Below are positions 7,794 to 12,926 of a stretch of DNA of 12,926 nt, piece by piece. Both the position numbers and the translations under genes were made by a program. Where the stretch lies: positions 1-12,926 of the forward strand of contig JAAYFR010000333.1 in the NCBI GenBank assembly GCA_012728155.1, read 5' to 3'. Each line of letters begins with the position of its first letter. Positions within the stretch are counted from its first letter, which is position 1. Under the pieces are notes generated by a model. That model was given only the letters and a program-made list of their open reading frames with translations. It ran no database searches and was not told where the DNA came from. This DNA is from Bacteroidales bacterium. GTDB lineage: Bacteria > Bacteroidota > Bacteroidia > Bacteroidales > Dysgonomonadaceae.

Positions 7794-8957
7794 TCAGAAA
7801 AGTTCAATCTGTAAAGTAACCTTTCTGTCTCTTTTTGACCAAGGTGGGGAACCAAGCAAGAGTCTCTTAATTTCGATTTCCAATTCCGGACAGGAATTTT
7901 CTTCGATATTGATTTGTCCCGGCTGCCCTATTGGATCTATATAGAACTTCACTTTGAAAGATATTTTTTGTCCTGCACAGATATCTTTATCGTAATGTTC
8001 AGTGAAATATTCAATGAAATCCTCTTTATCAAATAGAGGTGCATTATATACTACACCATCCACATTCTCAGCAGTGACATCCTTTGCGTTACTTCTTGAT
8101 CTTTTAAGCCGAGAGGGAGAACCCGAAGTAACTGAACCGACAACAGACTCTTTTTTTTGACTTCCAAAAGCAACGACAACATTTTCATTTAAAGCCATAT
8201 CATCCGCTTTCATCATTATATCGCCAACATTCTCTTTCAATGGGATTTCGCTATTTTTCATTCCGATATAGGAGGCAATAAGATTTTTCTGTTCGTCGTT
8301 TGGAACAATCAACTGAAAATTGCCCGCTGTGTCGGAAACGGTGCCGCTACGGGTATTTGAGAGTTGAATGATCACACCCGGGAGCGGCTCGCCGGTTTCA
8401 TCTATTATGCGGCCGGAAACGAATAACTTATCCGAATCCTCTACGATTTTTTCCGCGATCAGTTCCATATTTTCAGAAGATGCTTCCATCGGTCGGGAAG
8501 GAGGGGAGGGAACGGTCTCCTCTATGATTTTTTCCGCGATCAGTTCCATATTTTCAGAAGATGCTTCTACCGGTTGGGAAGGTTGGGAGGGTGCACTCTC
8601 CTCTTCGCTTCGAATGATATCGATGATGTCGGTCGTCTTCTCTGCCAGATAAGGCTTATTCGACAGGAAGGGGTTGCGCAGCAGAAGAGGCGTGCCGATA
8701 AGCAATACGATTACGGCCGCGGCAGCCCATATCCATATTCGCTTATGAATAGCTCTTCCGGGGGGAGTGAACCGCTTTTCCAAATCGTCAATGGTGGATA
8801 TATGATCCCCTATCACCGAATCATATCCATCGATGGCGTCTTGCAGAAAGGGATCTTCCATCGCCTTACGCTCCAATTGGTTGGCTTCCTTTCCTCGTCG
8901 TTCTCCTTTTATGTACTCTTTTAAATTCACTCTCTCTATCTTTATTTCCGACTGCAA
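7794..8957 (-). CDS. Anti-sigma-like inner-membrane protein with carboxypeptidase-regulatory, SusC-plug-like and TonB-like C-terminal parts
   Basis: A 387-residue protein encoded 52 bp downstream of the ECF sigma gene on the same strand. Residues 1-70 are charged and cytoplasmic-looking (LKEYIKGERRGKEANQLERKAMEDPFLQDAIDGYD region), the pattern of Bacteroidota anti-sigma-like proteins. One transmembrane helix spans about 75-93. Residues 121-174 hold two tandem 27-residue repeats. A carboxypeptidase regulatory-like beta-sandwich covers about 178-255 (SGRIIDETGEPLPGV, SDTAGNFQL). A segment at 255-302 with VAFGSQKKESVVGSVTS resembles the SusC plug start. The C-terminus, about 310-387, looks like a TonB C-terminal fold. 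Role inferred: it holds the sigma factor and senses a periplasmic signal. The start is uncertain: TTG at 8957 (an in-frame stop lies just upstream) or GTG at 8930, after which VNLKEYIKGE matches family starts better. Confidence 0.75.
   Translation of the reverse strand: MQSEIKIERVNLKEYIKGERRGKEANQLERKAMEDPFLQDAIDGYDSVIGDHISTIDDLEKRFTPPGRAIHKRIWIWAAAAVIVLLIGTPLLLRNPFLSNKPYLAEKTTDIIDIIRSEEESAPSQPSQPVEASSENMELIAEKIIEETVPSPPSRPMEASSENMELIAEKIVEDSDKLFVSGRIIDETGEPLPGVIIQLSNTRSGTVSDTAGNFQLIVPNDEQKNLIASYIGMKNSEIPLKENVGDIMMKADDMALNENVVVAFGSQKKESVVGSVTSGSPSRLKRSRSNAKDVTAENVDGVVYNAPLFDKEDFIEYFTEHYDKDICAGQKISFKVKFYIDPIGQPGQINIEENSCPELEIEIKRLLLGSPPWSKRDRKVTLQIELF
8437..8598 (-). repeat. Tandem 81-bp duplication inside the anti-sigma-like gene
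   Basis: The two copies, 8437-8517 and 8518-8598, are joined head to tail and keep the reading frame (27 residues each). Both encode ASSENMELIAEKI preceded by a Pro/Ser-rich stretch. The copies differ at only a few positions, so the duplication looks recent. The repeat forms part of the periplasmic linker between the membrane helix and the carboxypeptidase-regulatory domain. Confidence 0.9.
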
Positions 8958-9009
8958 TATCTTTTAAGCTGTAAATCAAATATGTTGTCATCTGAGAAAC
9001 GGCAAAGAA

Positions 9010-9582
9010 CTATTGTAAATTCAATAGCCGCATAATACAATTTTTCAAATTACGCTTCCCATTTTGAATGTAACTTTTCACTTTTTCAAGCGGATAGCCC
9101 GTTATGGAAACGATGTCGGCATACGATTTGTTCTCGTAATAAAAAAAGTGGATACTCTTTCGCTGCTCCTCCTTCAACTCGTTCATGCAGACCCTCAATG
9201 CCGACTCTTCTTCATTCGACTTCTCCTTATCCAATAGAGTGAATAAATCACCATTTTCCACAAATATGTCATCCAAATTGACAAAAATTGCCTGTTTTGC
9301 TTTCCGCAGACGGAGCAGGCAATGGTTTTTCGCTACACTATACAGCCAGGTATGAAAATTTTGTATCTTGTACTGTTTAATTTTTTGTGAAACCTCTTCA
9401 AACAGATCCATCACCGCATCCTGTGCCTCGTTCTCATTGGCAAGATATTTCAGGCATAACCCATATACCATGGGGATATAACGACGATACAATTCGCCGA
9501 AATAGTTCGGTTGCTCTTCTTCTTTACAAAGTGCAAACAATTCGTCGTTCGATAGCGTCGTTATTTTTCGCCTCTCTTTCAA
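9010..9582 (-). CDS. ECF-type RNA polymerase sigma factor
   Basis: A 190-residue sigma-70 family protein with only regions 2 and 4, as expected for extracytoplasmic-function sigmas. Region 2 is about residues 25-95: FGELYRRYIPMVYGLCLKYL, then ANENEAQDAVMDLFEEV and FHTWLYSVAKNHCLLRLRK. Region 4 is about 128-185: MNELKEEQRKSIHFFYYENK, then the helix-turn-helix SYADIVSITGYPLEKVKSYI and a basic end. It would direct polymerase to a small regulon once freed from the anti-sigma-like protein encoded directly downstream. The first usable start in this frame is TTG at 9582. An in-frame TAA lies upstream with no ATG or GTG between, and an AGGAG stands 13 bases before the TTG. It is divergent from the vWA gene, with 132 bp between the starts. 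Confidence 0.92.
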   Translation of the reverse strand: MKERRKITTLSNDELFALCKEEEQPNYFGELYRRYIPMVYGLCLKYLANENEAQDAVMDLFEEVSQKIKQYKIQNFHTWLYSVAKNHCLLRLRKAKQAIFVNLDDIFVENGDLFTLLDKEKSNEEESALRVCMNELKEEQRKSIHFFYYENKSYADIVSITGYPLEKVKSYIQNGKRNLKNCIMRLLNLQ

Positions 9583-9615
9583 TTTATTACCTATTCTCCT
9601 GTGAACAATATCTTA

Positions 9616-9623
9616 CAAAAGTA
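9616..9623 (-). promoter_or_regulatory. Possible -7 box TACTTTTG for the sigma/anti-sigma operon
   Basis: Read on the minus strand, 9616-9623 is TACTTTTG, a TAnnTTTG match about 33 bp upstream of the sigma TTG start. An A/T tract lies behind it, and no TTTG -33 element is evident. It stands within the 132-bp divergent region shared with the vWA gene, so the two genes could be co-regulated. Confidence 0.4.
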
Positions 9624-9673
9624 AAAAAAAAATTCATTTGGTTGTGGAATCCGGAGGTGAATTGCATCTATTT

Positions 9674-9708
9674 AGTAAATCAATCAATTATCAAATCAGT
9701 AAATCAAT
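9674..9708 (+). repeat. Paired 11-bp direct repeat in the divergent promoter region
   Basis: AGTAAATCAAT occurs at 9674-9684 and 9698-9708, a period of 24 bp, just before the vWA start codon at 9715. An extra AATCA-type partial copy lies between. It could be a regulator or sigma site, or chance in AT-rich DNA. Confidence 0.4.
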
Positions 9709-9714
9709 AAAGAT

Positions 9715-11595
9715 ATGAAGACAACAGTTAAAAGAATCCGTTTGATACTCCTTCTGGCGGTAGTATCGTTATCGCTCTCCGCACAGGAAATAATAGTGAA
9801 AGGTAAAGTAATGGATGCGCAGGATAAATCGCCATTGATGGGTGTAACTGTTATGGAGAAAGGAACAAACAACGGAGTCGTGACTGAGATGAACGGAGAA
9901 TTTAAGATCAAGATCCGAAAAGGGAAGATACTGCAATTTAAATACATAGGATATAAATTGAAAGAAGTAAGAGCGGAAAGTGAATGGATGAAAGTTGAGA
10001 TGGAACAGGATATCCGGACATTGGAAGAGGTGACCATCGTAGCTTTTGGGAGTCAAAGAAAAGAAAGTGTTGTCGGTTCTGTTACTTCAGTTTCTCCCTC
10101 TCAACTAAGGAGGTCAAGTAATGGTTTAAGGGATGCCATTGCCGGGAGGATAGCCGGTGTTGTGTGGGAAAGCGATACAGAAGAGTATGGAACATTCAAG
10201 GAAAACCGCTTCTTTCCAGTTGAAAAACAACCGCTTTCCACTTTTTCACTTGATGTAGATGTTGCTTCTTATGGCAATATCCGTCGGATGATCAATCAGG
10301 GGAAGATGCCTCCTCAAGAGGCGGTTCGCATTGAGGAGATGATCAATTATTTCAGCTATAACTATGTACAACCTACAGATGGGCATCCGGTTAGGATTGT
10401 GACTGAAACAACACTTTGCCCATGGAATGAAAAACATCAATTGCTACGTATTGGGGTGAAAGCAAAAGAGATTCCTTCGGAGGAATTATCTGCAAGCAAT
10501 TTTGTTTTCTTGATTGATGTGTCAGGGTCAATGTACGATGCTAATAAACTACCGCTTGTGAAGTCGTCGATGAAGCTGTTAGTGAATAATCTGCGTCCGC
10601 AAGATCGAGTAGCAATTGTAACCTATGCCGGAGCAGCAGGAGAAGCGTTGCCATCAACAAGTGGTGCCGATAAGCAGAAGATTATCGATGCACTGGAGAG
10701 CTTGTACGCCAGAGGTTCCACGGCCGGAGGAGAGGGGATTCAACTGGCTTATAAGATTGCTGAAAAGAACTTCATGAAAGAGGGTAATAACCGGGTGATC
10801 CTCTGTACTGATGGAGATTTTAATGTGGGCGTTTCATCCAACGAGGGATTGGAAGCATTGATCGAGAGTAAGCGGAAAAGCGGTATTTTCCTGACCGTAC
10901 TCGGCTATGGGATGGGAAACTATAAGGATAGCAAACTTCAGACTCTGGCAGAGAAGGGAAATGGTAATCATGCTTATATTGATAATCTACAGGAGGCAAA
11001 TAGGGTCATTGTCAACGAATTTGGCAGTACCATGCATACCATTGCCAAGGATGTGAAAATTCAGGTGGAGTTCAACCCCGCATTTGTCAATGCTTACCGT
11101 CTGATAGGTTATGAAAGCAGGCTGCTTGAAGATGAAGATTTCAACGATGATCTCAAAGATGCGGGGGAACTGGGTCCCGGCCATACTGTGACAGCGCTCT
11201 ATGAGATTGTCCCTGTGGGAGTGAAAGCGCCTGTAGGCAGTGTGGATCCGTTGAAATACCAATCTTCGGAAAAAGAAACGGCTACATCTAAGTTTACTGA
11301 CAGCAAAGAGTTGCTGACCGTAAAACTGCGTTACAAGAAACCGGACGAAGAGGTAAGCCGTAAATTGGAAGTGTCCGTATTGTCAAAGGATGTAGATAAG
11401 AATCCATCGGAAGAGTTGAGTTTTATCATGTCGGTCGCCATGTTCGGACAATTGTTACGTGATTCCGATTTCAAGGGTGATGCATCCTATGCAAAGGTCA
11501 TTGAACTCGCCCGTAAAGGGTTGAATGATGATCCCAACGGCTATCGCCGGGAATTTATCCGGTTGGTTGAAACCGTGGAACAGTTGGAGAAGTGA
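9715..11595 (+). CDS. Secreted YfbK-type von Willebrand factor A protein with N-terminal carboxypeptidase-regulatory and SusC-plug-like segments
   Basis: A 626-residue protein with a signal peptide (residues 1-23, cleavage likely near SLSAQ) and no lipobox or later membrane helix, so it is probably periplasmic. Residues about 26-103 form a carboxypeptidase regulatory-like domain. Residues 104-150 contain EEVTIVAFGSQRKESVV followed by an IAGRIAGVV end, like the start of a SusC plug. Residues about 165-245 match the N-terminal vWA-associated region of YfbK proteins (TFSLDVDVASYGNIRRMI). The vWA domain at about 260-440 has an intact metal site: DVSGS (Asp268, Ser270, Ser272), Thr336 and Asp366 in CTDGDFN. 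The rest resembles DUF3520. vWA proteins mediate metal-dependent protein binding. Divergence from the sigma gene and the shared segment with the anti-sigma-like protein suggest a common pathway; its function is not established here. Confidence 0.88.
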   Translation: MKTTVKRIRLILLLAVVSLSLSAQEIIVKGKVMDAQDKSPLMGVTVMEKGTNNGVVTEMNGEFKIKIRKGKILQFKYIGYKLKEVRAESEWMKVEMEQDIRTLEEVTIVAFGSQRKESVVGSVTSVSPSQLRRSSNGLRDAIAGRIAGVVWESDTEEYGTFKENRFFPVEKQPLSTFSLDVDVASYGNIRRMINQGKMPPQEAVRIEEMINYFSYNYVQPTDGHPVRIVTETTLCPWNEKHQLLRIGVKAKEIPSEELSASNFVFLIDVSGSMYDANKLPLVKSSMKLLVNNLRPQDRVAIVTYAGAAGEALPSTSGADKQKIIDALESLYARGSTAGGEGIQLAYKIAEKNFMKEGNNRVILCTDGDFNVGVSSNEGLEALIESKRKSGIFLTVLGYGMGNYKDSKLQTLAEKGNGNHAYIDNLQEANRVIVNEFGSTMHTIAKDVKIQVEFNPAFVNAYRLIGYESRLLEDEDFNDDLKDAGELGPGHTVTALYEIVPVGVKAPVGSVDPLKYQSSEKETATSKFTDSKELLTVKLRYKKPDEEVSRKLEVSVLSKDVDKNPSEELSFIMSVAMFGQLLRDSDFKGDASYAKVIELARKGLNDDPNGYRREFIRLVETVEQLEK

Positions 11596-11665
11596 TTCCG
11601 CCAAGAGAGGGTATCGGGAGTGTCTCAACAAACGCCGTTTGTAGGGATATTCCCATTACTCACCA

Positions 11666-12508
11666 TCAAACCCTGTCGGGCCATATATTGGGCAGTTCTC
11701 CACTAAATCCCATTTCCGGAAGCTCGTTGATCTGTTGCATCTCTTCTTCTGATAAGGCAAAATCAAAAATGCTGATATTTTCTTCGATTCGTTGAAGGGT
11801 GGTTGATTTGGGAATCACAACTACCCCGTGTTGAATAACCCAACGCAGACAAATTTGGGAGACGGATCTATTGTGTTTCTCGGCTATTGCGTTCAACACA
11901 TCGTTTCCGAGAATCTTACCTCTGGCCAAAGGTGACCACGACTCGACAGTAATGCCATTCTCTTTACAGAATGCGGTCAATTCAGGTTGCCAGTAACCGG
12001 GATGAAATTCAATCTGGTTCACTGCTGGAATTATGTTTGCCGTTTGAAAAAGTGCCTCCAAATGTTCTTCCCAGAAGTTACTTACGCCAATGGATTTTAT
12101 TCTTCCTTCGGCTTGCAACTCCTCCATCGCACGCCAACTGTCAGCATTTGCTTTTTGCCAGTTGTTGTAGTTCTTCGCATTGGCCGGCCAATGTATTAAA
12201 TAGAGATCAATATAAGTCAATCCCAATTTTTTGAGCGACAGTTCAAACGCTTCCTTTGTCTCTTTATATCCCAAATTATCCCGCCACAATTTTGTGGTGA
12301 CGATAATCTCTTTCCGGTCAACTCCGCCCTCGGCAATCCCTTTGCCAACTTCTTCCTCGTTGTTGTATCTGGCGGCTGTGTCAATTAATCTATAACCTTT
12401 TGCCAAGGCATTTTTTATTGCCAAGACACCATCTTCTTTCACAGACTTGTATGTGCCAAAACCTATAATGGGTATCTTGTTCCCGTCATTTAAAACTATT
12501 TCTTTCAT
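11666..12508 (-). CDS. Aldo-keto reductase, 2,5-diketo-D-gluconate reductase-like
   Basis: A 280-residue protein of usual length for prokaryotic AKRs, a cytoplasmic TIM-barrel enzyme that reduces aldehydes or ketones with NADPH. The catalytic tetrad is complete: Asp43 and Tyr48 in LIDTAARYNNEEEVGKGI, Lys73 in VTTKLW and His106 in LIHWP. Other signatures are GRIKSIGVSNF (about 135-145), NQIEFHP and the cofactor-phosphate motif IPKSTTLQRIEEN (Lys234, Ser235, Arg240). The true substrate cannot be told from sequence; members act on diketogluconate, methylglyoxal and other carbonyls. A reasonable Shine-Dalgarno (AGGTAA) lies about 7 bases before the ATG. It is convergent with the vWA gene (70 bp between stops) and lies 12 bp after a possible small ORF on the same strand. 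Confidence 0.94.
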   Translation of the reverse strand: MKEIVLNDGNKIPIIGFGTYKSVKEDGVLAIKNALAKGYRLIDTAARYNNEEEVGKGIAEGGVDRKEIIVTTKLWRDNLGYKETKEAFELSLKKLGLTYIDLYLIHWPANAKNYNNWQKANADSWRAMEELQAEGRIKSIGVSNFWEEHLEALFQTANIIPAVNQIEFHPGYWQPELTAFCKENGITVESWSPLARGKILGNDVLNAIAEKHNRSVSQICLRWVIQHGVVVIPKSTTLQRIEENISIFDFALSEEEMQQINELPEMGFSGELPNIWPDRV

Positions 12509-12520
12509 AAATGTTACCTG

Positions 12521-12631
12521 CTAATCTTTTGTATGTTCAAAAAACTCTTCAGCTTCTCCTTTGAAATCTTTCTTATGAACCAAGAGTTTTATCATTGATG
12601 GAGATCTCGCGTGAAGGCGTTCATCTTTCAT
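12521..12631 (-). CDS. Possible 36-aa ORF between the partial gene and the aldo-keto reductase
   Basis: An ATG at 12631 begins one base after the TGA of the upstream frame (12633-12635) and runs to TAG at 12521-12523, 12 bp before the aldo-keto reductase start. The peptide is charged: it begins MKDERLHARS, has IKLLVHKKDF in the middle and ends EEFFEHTKD. I recognise no family. The tight spacing suggests translational coupling, but there is no clear ribosome-binding site. It could also be the remnant of a frameshifted C-terminus of the upstream protein. Confidence 0.3.
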   Translation of the reverse strand: MKDERLHARSPSMIKLLVHKKDFKGEAEEFFEHTKD

Positions 12632-12632
12632 T

Positions 12633-12926
12633 TCAATTGAAGCCGGAATTATTTACATAAGGATCCATATCAAAAGCTATACCACCGTTTCCGCGTGTCA
12701 TTAGCTTATTGTTGAATATCTTAGCGTCTCTTTCATCACTTCTTATCGTGAATATCGTTTTTGTCATATCATTCACTCTACAGACTCTTAGTGAATCGTT
12801 TTGATGATACAACAGATTCATGCTTGCCGGGTCGATATTGCACAGTGAGACTCCCGTTTCAGCTACTTCCAGTGTCTGAACGATATTGAAATCAGGAATT
12901 TCTCTAAGTTCGAAATGTGAACCGAC
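12633..12926 (-). CDS. Unrecognised protein, C-terminal 97 residues only
   Basis: The frame is open to the right edge, so only the last 97 residues are visible; the gene begins outside the window. The visible part alternates short hydrophobic and polar strands (FNIVQTLEVAE, SLRVCRVNDMTKTIFTIRSD), which would fit a beta-rich or beta-propeller fold, but no family signature is recognised. It ends in a short polar tail after a GNGGIAFDMDP stretch. It is followed on the same strand by a possible 36-aa ORF and then the aldo-keto reductase gene, so these could form one transcript. No function is proposed. Confidence 0.5.
   Translation of the reverse strand, partial: VGSHFELREIPDFNIVQTLEVAETGVSLCNIDPASMNLLYHQNDSLRVCRVNDMTKTIFTIRSDERDAKIFNNKLMTRGNGGIAFDMDPYVNNSGFN

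Noticed and set aside
8368..8924. Plus-strand ORFs inside the anti-sigma-like gene
   Set aside because: They mirror the tandem duplication and linker codons of the minus-strand gene; their Ser/Ile-rich repeats arise from that duplication.
11628..11642. Palindrome ACAAACG-C-CGTTTGT between the vWA and aldo-keto reductase stops as a terminator
   Set aside because: The loop is a single base and no T-run follows on either strand, so it is unconvincing as an intrinsic terminator.
11592..11795. 67-aa plus-strand ORF overlapping the ends of the vWA and aldo-keto reductase genes
   Set aside because: Most of it is opposite the conserved C-terminus of the aldo-keto reductase, and the sequence is Ser/Ile-rich without motifs.

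Overview
The window looks like chromosomal DNA of a member of the Bacteroidota, probably order Bacteroidales. Signs of this are a SusD/RagB protein, small DUF1735-type and BIG2/discoidin surface lipoproteins, an ECF sigma factor paired with a carboxypeptidase-regulatory-domain anti-sigma-like protein, and TAnnTTTG-type -7 promoter boxes. A placement near Dysgonomonadaceae is only a guess from protein style. No rRNA, tRNA, CRISPR array, insertion sequence or phage gene was recognised.

Layout. (1) 2-3605, + strand: the 3' part of a Sus-like outer-membrane capture operon. It holds a SusD homologue cut by the left edge, a DUF1735/DUF4361-like lipoprotein and a BIG2-BIG2-F5/8C lipoprotein, with gaps of 41 and 17 bp. 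(2) 3606-4263: a 658-bp gene-free stretch with a long hairpin, a consensus-like promoter, an 11-bp tandem repeat and a good intrinsic-terminator candidate; these could bracket a small RNA or attenuated leader. (3) 4264-6098, + strand: a lipoprotein glycerophosphodiester phosphodiesterase, then ftcD (glutamate formimidoyltransferase) 14 bp downstream. ftcD is full length but interrupted by an in-frame TAA at 5670-5672. (4) 6274-7659, + strand: an MFS transporter behind its own promoter-like box. (5) 7794-9582, - strand: an ECF sigma factor gene followed by an anti-sigma-like membrane protein gene, both apparently starting at TTG. (6) 9715-11595, + strand, divergent from the sigma gene: a secreted YfbK-type von Willebrand factor A protein. 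(7) 11666-12926, - strand: an aldo-keto reductase, preceded in transcription order by a possible 36-aa ORF and the C-terminal end of an unrecognised protein cut by the right edge.

How the genes may work together. The SusD and surface lipoproteins would bind a ligand at the cell surface for a SusC porin encoded off the left edge. The phosphodiesterase could release glycerol phosphate or a similar group from such a ligand, but it sits behind a probable terminator and may be a separate unit. The most interesting part is the sigma / anti-sigma-like / vWA cluster. The anti-sigma-like protein and the divergently encoded vWA protein both carry a carboxypeptidase-regulatory domain followed by the same short SusC plug-like segment (20 of 23 residues identical). 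This suggests a shared partner and one envelope-signalling system. The ftcD nonsense codon is the other main anomaly: either a very recent loss of the last step of tetrahydrofolate-dependent histidine degradation, or a base error.
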